Shown piece by piece: positions 26,071 to 35,107 of a stretch of DNA of 64,000 nucleotides. Numbering within the stretch: the first letter of the stretch is position 1; each line of letters begins with the position of its first letter. The position numbers and the translations under genes are program-made. Origin of the DNA: an uncultured bacterium (GTDB lineage Bacteria; Desulfobacterota; Binatia; UBA1149; CAITLU01); the NCBI GenBank assembly GCA_903893315.1, contig CAITLU010000012.1, positions 62,001-126,000 of the forward strand. The letters are read 5' to 3'. The notes beneath the pieces were generated by a model. The model worked only from the letters and a program-made list of their open reading frames with translations. It was not told the origin of the DNA and did no database searches.

Positions 26071-27155
26071 GTGAGCGCGAAACGCCGCCGGCTGCCGATC
26101 GACTCGAACTTGAAATCGAGGGTGACGAGCACGATGCGGCCGAGCGGTTTCACGCGTGGGGCTTCACCGACGGATTGCCGATCGTTGTTCCGACGCGCCA
26201 GCGTGTGGATCAGATGGTTGCCGGCGCCAAGCACTACCCGCTCGAAAGTCTCGGCAACCTGGCGCCGCGCGACGGCGCCGCCACCATTCAGAAGATCGCG
26301 ATCAATGCGGTGATGGCCGGTTGTCTGCCCGAGCATATGCCGGTGCTGGAAGCGGCGGTCACTGCCATGACCCAGGCCGACTTCAATCTGATCGGGATGC
26401 AGACCACGACGCATCCGTGCGCGTTGCTGGCGATAGTGCAGGGGCCGGTGGCCGAGCAGCTCGAAATGAATTCGGGACACGGCTGCATGGGGCCCGGCAA
26501 TCGTGCTAACTCGAGCATCGGCCGCGCCCTGCGTCTGATCCTGCAGAACGTCGGCGGCGCGATTGCAGGCATGACAGACAAGGCGACGCAGGGAAGCCCT
26601 GCCAAGGCCGGTTTCTGTTTCGCCGAGAACGAAGCCGTAAGTCCGTGGCCGCCGCTGCGCACGACGCTTGGGCTGGGTCTGGATGATTCGTGCGTGACGG
26701 TGGCGGCGGCCGAGGGTCCGCACAACGTCAACGATCACGGATCGAGCGACGGTGAGTCGATCCTGAACACCATTGCCCAGACCATGGCGACGGTGGGCAG
26801 CAACAACCTCTACGTCGGCGGCGATCATTTCGTCGTGTTCGGTCCCGAGCACGCGCAGGCGGTGGCGAAGTCAGGCTTTTCGCGCGAGGACGTGCAGCGC
26901 TATCTGTTCGAGCACGCGCGCGTCAGCGTCGATCGCATCTCGCCTCAAAAACTCGAGGAACTCACTTCGTGGGGCGGCTACGCAGGTCAGTTGGAGGCCT
27001 GGGGCGGACGCATTCCGCTCGCGCGCAGCGCCGAGTTGCTGCGCGTGCTGGTTGCGGGCGGCGCCGGCAAGCACTCTTGCTGGATTCCGACCTTCGCTGT
27101 CGGTTACAGCCAGACCTGCCGCATCGAAACGGAGAAGCAGATCTGTCTGCTGTGA
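26067..27155 (+). CDS. Cys-rich partner protein of the UGSC selenoprotein, unknown function
   Basis: 362 residues from the GTG at 26067, overlapping the selenoprotein stop by 4 nt. I do not recognise a characterised family. It has eight cysteines, in AGCLPEHM, THPCALL, HGCMGPGNRANSS, GFCFAENE, DDSCVT, HSCWIP, QTCRIE and QICLL, plus a GRALRLILQNVGGA helix and conserved-looking Gly/Asn turns. No signal peptide or membrane segment, so cytoplasmic. The coupling to a Sec protein suggests it is a subunit or the catalytic partner of a redox enzyme. That is inference only. Confidence 0.85.
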   Translation: MSERETPPAADRLELEIEGDEHDAAERFHAWGFTDGLPIVVPTRQRVDQMVAGAKHYPLESLGNLAPRDGAATIQKIAINAVMAGCLPEHMPVLEAAVTAMTQADFNLIGMQTTTHPCALLAIVQGPVAEQLEMNSGHGCMGPGNRANSSIGRALRLILQNVGGAIAGMTDKATQGSPAKAGFCFAENEAVSPWPPLRTTLGLGLDDSCVTVAAAEGPHNVNDHGSSDGESILNTIAQTMATVGSNNLYVGGDHFVVFGPEHAQAVAKSGFSREDVQRYLFEHARVSVDRISPQKLEELTSWGGYAGQLEAWGGRIPLARSAELLRVLVAGGAGKHSCWIPTFAVGYSQTCRIETEKQICLL

Positions 27156-27182
27156 GCGCGGTCGCGGCATCGGAGACGGGAC

Positions 27183-28181
27183 GTGGAGTACAGGGGAATC
27201 AGTCTTGTTACCGGAGCCGGCGGTTTTGTCGGCCGACACCTGGTCGCGCTGTTGGTGCGGCGCGGCGTTAAGGTCCGTGCCACGGCGCCGCAGCGCGAGA
27301 ACGCCGACGCGCTGCACCGGCTCGGGGTCGAGGTGGTCCGCGCCGACCTTACCGACCCACAGACATTGCCGCCGCTGTTTGCCGGCGGCGTCGATCGTGT
27401 CTTTCACGCGGGCGCGATCTGTAATCTGTCGACACCGTATTCGGTACTCAAGCGTGTGAACGTGGACGGCGTCGAGCGGATCACCGCGCTGGCGCTGGCA
27501 TCTGGTGTGCGTTCTTTCGTGCATCTTAGTTCCACCAGCGTGTACGGTCCTTATCGCGCAGTAGCGTTCACCGAGGACGCGCCGCGTGAGCCCCAGGACG
27601 ATTACGGGCGCAGCAAACGCGACGGCGAAGAACAGGTCTGGCGGCGCACCGGGGAAGGACTACGCGCGACGGTGCTGCGGCCGTGTACCGTGTATGGTCC
27701 CGGCTGCACCGATGGAGCCGGCAAGGTCTTTTCACGTCCGACCTCGATAGGAGCGATTCCGGGCGGCGGAAGGCAGAGGCTATCGAATGTACGGGTCGAG
27801 GACGTGGCCGCGGCCGCGTACCATCTTTCGCTGCGCGATGACGCGGTCGGTCAGGCTTTCAACGTGGCCGATGACAGTCATCCTGGAATCGAAGAGGCAC
27901 TGAGGCTGGCGGCCGAGGCCTTCGAGACGAAAGCCCCGACGCTGCATCTTCCGCTCGCGGTGGTTGCGGCGGCGGCACGCGTGCAGGGATTGGCGGCGCG
28001 GTTGGCGCGGCGGATTCCGGATCTGGAACTCGATGCGGTGCGCTATCTAGGCGCCGATTACGTGGTCGACAACGCCAAGCTCAAGGCCGCCGGTTACCGC
28101 CTGTGCTATGCGGACTTTGCCGAGTCGATGCGGGAACTGGGCGGACGCCATCGCCAGGAGCGTTCGACGCGACTGACATGA
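27183..28181 (+). CDS. NAD-dependent epimerase/dehydratase (extended SDR)
   Basis: 332 residues from the GTG at 27183. The NAD-binding motif is TGAGGFVGRHL near residue 10 and the catalytic YxxxK is DDYGRSK with an upstream Ser in HLSSTSVYG. Resembles the 3-beta-hydroxysteroid dehydrogenase / dihydroflavonol reductase branch more than nucleotide-sugar epimerases. Begins 27 nt after the UGSC partner gene and is followed after 16 nt by another SDR, so it probably acts in the same pathway. Confidence 0.88.
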   Translation: MEYRGISLVTGAGGFVGRHLVALLVRRGVKVRATAPQRENADALHRLGVEVVRADLTDPQTLPPLFAGGVDRVFHAGAICNLSTPYSVLKRVNVDGVERITALALASGVRSFVHLSSTSVYGPYRAVAFTEDAPREPQDDYGRSKRDGEEQVWRRTGEGLRATVLRPCTVYGPGCTDGAGKVFSRPTSIGAIPGGGRQRLSNVRVEDVAAAAYHLSLRDDAVGQAFNVADDSHPGIEEALRLAAEAFETKAPTLHLPLAVVAAAARVQGLAARLARRIPDLELDAVRYLGADYVVDNAKLKAAGYRLCYADFAESMRELGGRHRQERSTRLT

Positions 28182-28197
28182 ACGGGAGGGAACGACG

Positions 28198-29022
28198 ATG
28201 CAGGTAGTGGTCATCACCGGACTGGCGCAGGGGATGGGACGCGAAGTGGCTCTGAAGGTGGCGGCCGCGGGCGACGTGGTGGCCGGTTTCGACGTCGATT
28301 CCAAAGGGGTCGAGTCTCTGCGCGCGGAGTTGCAGGCGAAGGGATGCGACGCGTTGCTCACGACGCTGGACGTTTGCGATCGGCCGGGGATTCTGGCGTT
28401 CCGGGACGAAGTGCTTAGCAAGTACCGTCGTGTCGACACGGTCCTGTCCAACGTCGGCATCGGCTTCTTCGGACCCTTCGAGGAAGTCGATCTCGAGAAA
28501 GCCAACCGCTGTCTGGAGATCAACGTGATTGGTCCGGCCGCGATCTTCCAGGCCTTCGTGCCGGGGATGCGCGAGCGCCGCTCGGGAAAGCTGGTCGCCG
28601 TCTCGTCGCTGGTTGGGCAGGTTCCGTTCCCGTTCGAGTCGATCTACTCCGCGAGCAAGTTTGCGCTCGAAGGAATGGTCCTGTCCTTGCGCTACGAACT
28701 CGAGCCCTTCGCGATCCAGGTGGCGCTGATCCAGCCGGCGCAGGTCTCGACCAGTTTCGCGGCCAAAATCCACACGCTGCCGCCCGAAGGTTCGCCGTAC
28801 CGGGAGCGGGTACGGCGCTTCATCGCCCGGGATGAGGAACTCATCAAGGGCGCGATCGACCCGAGCACTGCCGCCGAGCGCATTTTCGGAGTGGTCGCCG
28901 CGGCCAGGCCGAAGCTGCACAATCCGATCGACGCCCAGAGCCGCCTGTTCCTGGCTCTAAACCGTTTCCTGCCGCGCCGCGTCCGCGACGAGATCCTGCT
29001 GCGTCAGATGGACATTCGCTGA
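28198..29022 (+). CDS. Short-chain dehydrogenase/reductase
   Basis: 274 residues. Classical SDR motifs: TGLAQGMGRE for cofactor, LSNVGIG in place of NNAG, Ser in AVSSLVG and YSASK as catalytic Tyr/Lys. Asp in FDVDS after beta-2 suggests NAD preference. Located at the end of the 25525-29022 plus-strand operon. Substrate unknown; oxidation or reduction of a hydroxyl in the pathway encoded here is likely. Confidence 0.9.
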   Translation: MQVVVITGLAQGMGREVALKVAAAGDVVAGFDVDSKGVESLRAELQAKGCDALLTTLDVCDRPGILAFRDEVLSKYRRVDTVLSNVGIGFFGPFEEVDLEKANRCLEINVIGPAAIFQAFVPGMRERRSGKLVAVSSLVGQVPFPFESIYSASKFALEGMVLSLRYELEPFAIQVALIQPAQVSTSFAAKIHTLPPEGSPYRERVRRFIARDEELIKGAIDPSTAAERIFGVVAAARPKLHNPIDAQSRLFLALNRFLPRRVRDEILLRQMDIR

Positions 29023-29072
29023 GCGGCCATCGGGCGTCCTGCCGCGCGGGTCTTGAGTGCCAAGACGGCCGC
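29023..29072 (+). terminator. Possible hairpin after the SDR gene
   Basis: Outer arms GCGGCC (29023-29028) and GGCCGC (29067-29072) enclose an inner hairpin GTCTTG/CAAGAC (29050-29055, 29061-29066). No T-run follows, so a terminator role is weakly supported. The rest of the 176-nt gap before the next gene shows nothing recognisable except its Shine-Dalgarno. Confidence 0.3.
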
Positions 29073-29198
29073 TGTTGATCTTCACCGCAGCCCTGCGTAC
29101 TGCGGTAGCACCGATTCGGCCACGGCTTCGTGTTTCGCGATCAAGCTCCGGGATGGTCCCGCGGTTTCGCGATCCACGGGGCTGACAGGAAGGGTTCA

Positions 29199-31490
29199 AT
29201 GAAGAGGTTCTTCGTATTTCTCGCGTCGCTGCAACTTGCCGTCATTCTGCTCGTACTGCTGGTCATCGGCCTGGCGCTCGGGACCGTGGTCGAATCGCGC
29301 TCCGGCGTCGAGACCGCAGGCCGCCTCGTCTACTACTCGTGGTGGTTCCTCGGGTTGCAGGCGATCTTCGCGATCAACGTAGCGCTGTCGATTGCCGAGC
29401 GTTACCCGTGGGGGAAGTGGCGGGTAGGATTCGTGATCGTGCACGCCTCGCTGCTGGTGATCTTCGCCGGATCGGCGGTCTCTTACTTTTTCAAGATCGA
29501 GGGTCGCATCGGTCTGTGGGAAGGAGAAAGCGAGCACGAGATGATCGAGACCGGCCCGGACAATAAGGTCACCTCGCGGCATGAACTGCCGTTCTCCGTC
29601 AAGCTCGATGACTTCGTGCTCGAGACATATCCAGGCACGGAACGCCCCTCAGGTTTTCGCAGTTTCGTGCAGATCACCGATCTGGATACCAAGCAGTCGT
29701 TCCCAGTCCAGATCTGGATGAACCACGAATTTCACCACCGCGGCTACGCGCTGTTCCAGTCGAGTTACCGGCAGCAGGACGGCCGCGAGGCGACCGTGTT
29801 GTCGGTGGCGAAGGACCCGGGCCAGATCATCGTCTTCATCGGCTACATCCTGCTCGTCGTCGGCATGATCGTCGTACTCTTCACTCGTATTCAGCAGGCC
29901 CGCGCTGTGGCGCTTCTCGAGCAGCAGGCGGCTGCGCGCTGGTCGGGCGCGAGCCGGACTGCGGCCGGCGCCGTGCTGGCGCTCGCCGCGATGCTGGCCA
30001 CGAGCGCGGCGGCCGCGCCGGGGATTTCGCCGGACGTGCTGCGCAGACTGCCGGTGCAGCACGACGGCCGTGCGATGCCGCTCGACACCTACGCGCGAGA
30101 GGCAGTTTGGACCATCACCGGCTCGTACTTCTGGAATGGCGAGGACCCGACCGCCACCGTGACCGGCTGGCTATTCGACCCCACGGCCGCCGCTGAAGCG
30201 CCGATCGTGAAGATAGGCAGTCCTGATCTGGCCAGCACGCTGGGCCTGTCGTCGTCGATGACCCACGCATCCTTCCATCAACTGGTCGACAACCCGCGCC
30301 TGCGGCAACTCACGCAGGATGCGCGCCGTCAGGGGGAGATGCCGCGCAAGGGCGTCATGCAGGATGCTGAGAAGCTCGAGGGCCGTCTGGTTTCGATGCA
30401 GGAGATTCTGCAACACGAGGCGGTGCGTCCGATCCCGGTTCCCGGAAATACCAACGCTCTGTGGGCGGTGCCGGCGGTGGTTACCGCGGAGTCTCTCGCG
30501 AAGCTGGTCGGCGGACCGCGTCAGCCGGGTTGGCCGTCGCCGGAGCAGATCGACCGTGAGATCCTCTACAACCAGGTGAACCCGGTACGGCTGTCGTGGG
30601 TCATCCTGCTGGCTTCGCTGATCATCTCCGTAATCGGCTGGAACAGGCAGGGCCTGTTGCTCGACCGCTGCGCTTTCGGGTTCCTGATCGGCGGTTTCGG
30701 GATGATGAGTTGGGGCATCGCGATGCGCTGGATGGCTGGCGACCGCATCCCTGCCGCCAATATGTACGAGTCGATGCTGTTCCTGGCCTGGGGCGTCGGT
30801 TTCTTCGCTGTGATCGCCTACGGGCTGCTGCGCAACAAGACCGTGGTGCTCAACGCCGCGATCATGGCGGCGCTGACGATGGCGATGACCGACCTGCTGC
30901 CGATCGACCGCTTCATTCATCCGGTCCCGCCGGTGTTGGCGGGAACGCCGTGGCTGGCTATCCACGTACCTATCATCATGGTCGCGTATTCGGTGCTGGC
31001 GCTCGGGCTGGTCATCGCCCACATGCAGATCGGTTTCACGATCTTCAAGCCGCGAGCGTTCGAAGTCATCGCCAGGATGAGTGAACTGCTCTACTGGTAC
31101 ATGTTCGTCGGATCGATCCTTCTGATCGCCGGCATTTTCACCGGTTCGATGTGGGCGGCTTCGTCGTGGGGCCGTTACTGGGGATGGGATCCGAAGGAGG
31201 TCTGGTCGCTGGTGGCCTTCCTTGCCTACATGGCGATCCTGCACGCCAAGCACGCCGGTTATCTTGCTCGCTTTGGGATCGCGGCGGTCAGCATCCTGGC
31301 GTTTCAGACCATCATCATGACCTATCTCGGCGTCAACTTCGTGTTGACTACCGGCATGCACTCGTACGGCATGGGTGACTCACCGGTGGTGATGTGGATG
31401 GTGATCGTGGCTCTCGCCGAAACGGCTTTCCTGGTGTGGGGATGGGCAGCTTACCGCAATCAGGCGGCGATTCCGGCCGCGCGGCGTTGA
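29199..31490 (+). CDS. Cytochrome c biogenesis protein, ResB-CcsA fusion (CcsBA)
   Basis: 763 residues from the ATG at 29199, with AGGAAGGG just upstream. The N-terminal third is ResB/CcsB-like (MKRFFVFLASLQLAVILLVL, then a second membrane pair and a periplasmic domain). The C-terminal third is CcsA with the haem-handling WWD motif SSWGRYWGWDPKEVWSL and flanking conserved His residues (AIHVPIIMV, TGMHSYGMG). The fused System II synthetase exports haem and attaches it to CxxCH motifs. Its placement next to a 19-haem cytochrome fits this role. Confidence 0.93.
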   Translation: MKRFFVFLASLQLAVILLVLLVIGLALGTVVESRSGVETAGRLVYYSWWFLGLQAIFAINVALSIAERYPWGKWRVGFVIVHASLLVIFAGSAVSYFFKIEGRIGLWEGESEHEMIETGPDNKVTSRHELPFSVKLDDFVLETYPGTERPSGFRSFVQITDLDTKQSFPVQIWMNHEFHHRGYALFQSSYRQQDGREATVLSVAKDPGQIIVFIGYILLVVGMIVVLFTRIQQARAVALLEQQAAARWSGASRTAAGAVLALAAMLATSAAAAPGISPDVLRRLPVQHDGRAMPLDTYAREAVWTITGSYFWNGEDPTATVTGWLFDPTAAAEAPIVKIGSPDLASTLGLSSSMTHASFHQLVDNPRLRQLTQDARRQGEMPRKGVMQDAEKLEGRLVSMQEILQHEAVRPIPVPGNTNALWAVPAVVTAESLAKLVGGPRQPGWPSPEQIDREILYNQVNPVRLSWVILLASLIISVIGWNRQGLLLDRCAFGFLIGGFGMMSWGIAMRWMAGDRIPAANMYESMLFLAWGVGFFAVIAYGLLRNKTVVLNAAIMAALTMAMTDLLPIDRFIHPVPPVLAGTPWLAIHVPIIMVAYSVLALGLVIAHMQIGFTIFKPRAFEVIARMSELLYWYMFVGSILLIAGIFTGSMWAASSWGRYWGWDPKEVWSLVAFLAYMAILHAKHAGYLARFGIAAVSILAFQTIIMTYLGVNFVLTTGMHSYGMGDSPVVMWMVIVALAETAFLVWGWAAYRNQAAIPAARR

Positions 31491-31574
31491 GCACTTCGCG
31501 GCGCGTTGAGCATTACTTCGATCCGCTCGCAGCGTGCTTCGGGCCTGCGCGGTCTGCTGCGCTGCTAACCTGAC

Positions 31575-31940
31575 GTGCCGGCGGCGGAGGCGAGGCTCGA
31601 GCGCGAGCGGCGTACGGTCGACGCCATGATCCGGCTCTACTGCCGCGATCATCATGCCGGCGGCCCTGCTCTGTGCGAGGGGTGCGAGGCGCTTCGCTGC
31701 TACGCCGATGCCAGGCTTACGCGCTGTGTCTTCAAGGCCGAGAAGCCGACCTGTGCAGCCTGCCCGGTTCACTGCTACAGACCCGACATGCGCGAGCAGG
31801 TGAAGGTGGTGATGCGATACGCCGGGCCGCGGATGATCCTCAGCAATCCGGCGCTGGCGATCCGGCACATGATCGACGCCAGGCGCGAGGTCCCCGAAAT
31901 TCCGCGCAGGCGCAGGCGCTCCGAGTCCGAAAAGACCTGA
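31575..31940 (+). CDS. YgbA/nitrous oxide-stimulated promoter family protein
   Basis: 121 residues from the GTG at 31575. The family core is visible: TVDAMIRLYCRDHH, LCEGCEALRCYADARLTRC and PTCAACPVHCYRPDMREQVKVVMRYAGPRM. The eight clustered cysteines suggest a metal or Fe-S site. In E. coli ygbA is induced by nitric oxide and linked to recovery from nitrosative stress. Here it sits between cytochrome maturation and a large cytochrome, suggesting links to respiration or NO. Confidence 0.85.
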   Translation: MPAAEARLERERRTVDAMIRLYCRDHHAGGPALCEGCEALRCYADARLTRCVFKAEKPTCAACPVHCYRPDMREQVKVVMRYAGPRMILSNPALAIRHMIDARREVPEIPRRRRRSESEKT

Positions 31941-31965
31941 CTTACCGCCAATCCCATTCGCGAGC

Positions 31966-31998
31966 GGGCGCAGGAGGCACGATGCCTCCTGCCTGCCC
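31966..31998. terminator. Bidirectional hairpin between convergent genes
   Basis: A perfect 10-bp stem GCAGGAGGCA (31970-31979), loop CGA, TGCCTCCTGC (31983-31992), extended by flanking GGGC and GCCC. It lies between the ygbA-like gene (ends 31940) and the cytochrome gene (ends 32028) and could stop transcription from both sides. No strong T-tract. Confidence 0.55.
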
Positions 31999-32027
31999 GG
32001 GAGATGCCTGCCAGCCTCGGCGCCGGC

Positions 32028-34835
32028 TCACTGATAACCGAACAGCATCGAGTAGACGATAAGTCCTATCAGCGTCAGGCCGATCGCCAGCGCGGTAAAT
32101 CCGAACATTCGGAATCCGCGCTCTACGGGTGCGGGATAAGGCTCGACCAACAGTTCGTCGAGTTCGCCGCGGGCGAGCATTTCCTCGTACTCACGCGGCT
32201 TGTCGAACTTCAGTTCTTCGAGCGGCACCCGGCCGGTGAAGATCACCGGGTCCATCGGGAACTTGTCGGGCCGGAAGTGGGTATTGAAGAAGTGCACGGT
32301 GAAGATGAAGGCCACCGCCAGCAGCGCTTCGTCGCTGTGGATGATGGTGGCCACGTTCACCGACCAGCCCGGGAGGATGTAGGTCATGATTTCCGGGAAC
32401 CACAGCACCAGACCGGTCGAGCCGATGATCGCGACGCCCCAGACGACCGCGAAATAATCGAACTTCTCCCAGTATGTGTAGCGGCCGTAGTGCGGCCGCT
32501 CGCCCAGACCGAAGAACCAGCGGAACGACTGGTAGAGCTCTTTGAGATCGTTGGAGTTGAACATCATCGAGTCGGGGTGCGTGAGGAGTCCCAGTAACGT
32601 GAGTTTCTGCTCACGCTTGTACACGAACACCGACCACAGATGTGTGAAGAACACACCGCCGAGGACCAGCGCTCCCATGCGGTGCAGAATACCCATGGCC
32701 TGGAAGCCGCCGAGCGCACGCGCCATGCCCAGCGCCCATTCCATGTAGGAGAACTTGAGCGCCATGCCGGTGAGCGCCAGAGTGAAGAATGACAACATCA
32801 TCGTCAGGTGCGTTCCGCGCTGACGGGTCGTGAAGCGGCGGTAGAGCTTGCCGCTCGGCGCATGCTTGTGATGACGCCACTCCTTGCGCGAGAGGTACAG
32901 GCGCACGAGCCACGCCAGCGTGTGGATCAGCGCGAAGCTGAGCGTGCCCACCAGCAGTCCGGTCATGCCCCAGAAGGCCCAGAAGAGCCACGGATACTTT
33001 TCGCGGTCGTGGTGTGTGGCGTGGGTCAGGTAGCCGGCGAAGCGCCGGTGCGATCCCTCGTGACACTTGCCGCAGGTCTGGACGACGTTGTCGCGGCTCA
33101 GGTGCGAGCGCGGATCGTTTGGTGGAAGGATGTCGTGGGTGCCGTGACAGTCGTAGCACTTGGCCGCGCCGCCCGCGCCCAGACGCGAAACCTTGCCGTG
33201 ATATGTATCGAAGAACGTCTCGGCTTCCGTCTCGTGGCAACTGCCGCACTGGTTCATCATGCGCACGCGGAAATCGGCCTGGTCGGTGCGGCTGATGGTG
33301 TGCGAGGTGTGACAGGATTCGCAGGTGGGCTTGCGGTGTTCGCCCGCCTTCACCTCGGCCTCGGGATCGAAGGCGTGTACGCTGTCCTTGTATCGTTCCT
33401 CGATGCCGTGGTGGCACTTGCCGCAGGTCGCGGCGACGTTTCGCGGGTTGACCGACGATTTCGGATCGTCGGGCGGCAACGGCGAGTGCGGCGTGTGGCA
33501 GTCGCTGCAGGTGGCGGTGACCACCAGGCCGCTTTCAACCAGCCCTTTGCCGTGGATGCTTTCAGCGTAGCTGGCGACGACGTTGGGCGCACTGCTGTGG
33601 ATGCGCTTGGCGGCTTTCTCCCCCTCGCGATGACAGCGTGCGCACAGATCCGGCACGTTGCGCGGGTAGGTTGGCGAACTCGGCGTGTGTTTGCTCTTGG
33701 TGGTGTGGTGCTCGTGACAATCGAGGCAGCCGGGGGCGTCCTTGTCTCCCTTCGCGGCCAATTGGCCGTGGATGCCGCCCTTGTACTGCGTGACGACTTC
33801 GGCGTGGCAGATACTGCAGTCGACCGGAGACTGGATCGCCTCGCACGGACGGGTGATCGATGCCCGGACTTCGTTGTGGCACTGCGCGCAAGCCACCTTG
33901 GCGTGGGTCGATGCGGTCAGTGCGGCCTCATCGACGAAGAGTGAAACTTCCTTGCCGTCGCGGACGGTCTTGATGTCTGGCTTGCCGTGACAGCCCAGGC
34001 AGTCGGCCGTGGCGAGGCCGGTGGGCGAACTGGCGCGCTTGATCGTGTGCGGGGAGTGGCAGTCGGTGCACGCCGGGATCTTATTCGGAGCCTCCTCCCA
34101 GAGGCGCCCTTCGATGACCTTGCGGTGCACCTGTTCGATGAGAGTGTGGCACTGCGTGCAGGTGTGCGCCACGTTCTTCGGATTGATGCTCGAGGCCGGG
34201 TCGGTGTGCGGAAGCTGATTGTGCGCCGTGTGGCAGTTTGTGCAGACGGGGCTGACGCTCAGACCGCGTTTGAACAATCCCTCGCCGTGGATCGACTCGG
34301 AATAGTTCTCGAGAATCCTTTCCTGGGGAATGTTACGGTCGCGCGATACATCGGTACCCTCGTGATGGCAGCTCCCGCACAAGAACGGGATGCGCATCTT
34401 AGTGATGGGCGACTGAGGGTCGGTACGCGGCAGGATTCCGTGGTTGCCGTGGCAGTCGGGACAACGTGGCGCGAGTTTGTCGCCGCGGGCGGCGGCCTGA
34501 CCGTGGAGGCTCTTGCTCTGCACCTCGACGACGTCGGAATGGCACGAGTCGCATTTGGCGGGCTGCGGGTCTTCGGTGTGTGGAAACTCGACGCCGACGA
34601 GATCGACGTGGCAATCGGTACAGTTGTTGTCCGCGTGCGCCGACTTGGCGAGCACGGCGGGATCGACCGCGACCGACACCTCCTGCCCGTTTCTGGTGCC
34701 GACCAGATCCGGGTCGTCGTGACAGGCCAGGCAGTCTGAATTTTCTTGCGCCGACCCGGGAAGGGCAGCGAACAACAATGCGACCAATGCTACGGCGCCG
34801 CACACGCGCGGCGCTCGGAAGTGAAACTTTGCCAT
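32028..34835 (-). CDS. 19-haem cytochrome c fused to b-type cytochrome membrane domain
   Basis: 935 residues. A signal peptide spans residues 1-30 (to GSAQ). Nineteen CxxCH motifs lie between residues 35 and 592 (starting at 35, 72, 95, 125, 153, 198, 226, 256, 279, 316, 340, 370, 398, 443, 471, 505, 530, 560 and 588). From about 617 to the end there are several membrane helices with His residues placed for b-haems (ALIHTLAWL, RGTHLTMM, ILHRMGAL, IIHSDEALL), as in HydC/FdnI-type quinone-reactive subunits. Architecture resembles CbcL of Geobacter but with many more haems. Residues 35-260 and 279-509 are a tandem duplication. Likely carries electrons between the quinone pool and periplasmic or extracellular acceptors. 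Confidence 0.92.
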   Translation of the reverse strand: MAKFHFRAPRVCGAVALVALLFAALPGSAQENSDCLACHDDPDLVGTRNGQEVSVAVDPAVLAKSAHADNNCTDCHVDLVGVEFPHTEDPQPAKCDSCHSDVVEVQSKSLHGQAAARGDKLAPRCPDCHGNHGILPRTDPQSPITKMRIPFLCGSCHHEGTDVSRDRNIPQERILENYSESIHGEGLFKRGLSVSPVCTNCHTAHNQLPHTDPASSINPKNVAHTCTQCHTLIEQVHRKVIEGRLWEEAPNKIPACTDCHSPHTIKRASSPTGLATADCLGCHGKPDIKTVRDGKEVSLFVDEAALTASTHAKVACAQCHNEVRASITRPCEAIQSPVDCSICHAEVVTQYKGGIHGQLAAKGDKDAPGCLDCHEHHTTKSKHTPSSPTYPRNVPDLCARCHREGEKAAKRIHSSAPNVVASYAESIHGKGLVESGLVVTATCSDCHTPHSPLPPDDPKSSVNPRNVAATCGKCHHGIEERYKDSVHAFDPEAEVKAGEHRKPTCESCHTSHTISRTDQADFRVRMMNQCGSCHETEAETFFDTYHGKVSRLGAGGAAKCYDCHGTHDILPPNDPRSHLSRDNVVQTCGKCHEGSHRRFAGYLTHATHHDREKYPWLFWAFWGMTGLLVGTLSFALIHTLAWLVRLYLSRKEWRHHKHAPSGKLYRRFTTRQRGTHLTMMLSFFTLALTGMALKFSYMEWALGMARALGGFQAMGILHRMGALVLGGVFFTHLWSVFVYKREQKLTLLGLLTHPDSMMFNSNDLKELYQSFRWFFGLGERPHYGRYTYWEKFDYFAVVWGVAIIGSTGLVLWFPEIMTYILPGWSVNVATIIHSDEALLAVAFIFTVHFFNTHFRPDKFPMDPVIFTGRVPLEELKFDKPREYEEMLARGELDELLVEPYPAPVERGFRMFGFTALAIGLTLIGLIVYSMLFGYQ

Positions 34836-35034
34836 TGGCAGGCAGCCTCGTATGGAACGCGAGCCCTGTTTTTGGGTCCCTCTCTAGAGCGGCGCGGCGA
34901 TCCTAGGTCCCGCTGAAATGTGAGTCAAAGACCCGCACGGTTTCGTTGATGTCGTAAAGACGAAAACGTTGACGATGGCGAAGCGTGCAGCGAAGACGTG
35001 ATGACGAGTGACGGCGGACGGACTGCCGTGTCAC

Positions 35035-35068
35035 ATTAAGCGACGGTGCGAGCCGTATTAGGCGACGG
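35035..35068. repeat. Two 12-bp direct repeats, 22-bp period
   Basis: ATTAAGCGACGG (35035-35046) and ATTAGGCGACGG (35057-35068) are spaced exactly 22 bp start to start, two helical turns. They lie about 200 nt upstream of the cytochrome gene and just after the end of the PEP/pyruvate-binding gene. Could be paired regulator sites. The rest of the 272-nt gap (34836-35107) shows no gene. Confidence 0.35.
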
Positions 35069-35107
35069 AATCCTGCGGCTAAGGCCTCGGTTCGTCGTCG
35101 ATGTACT

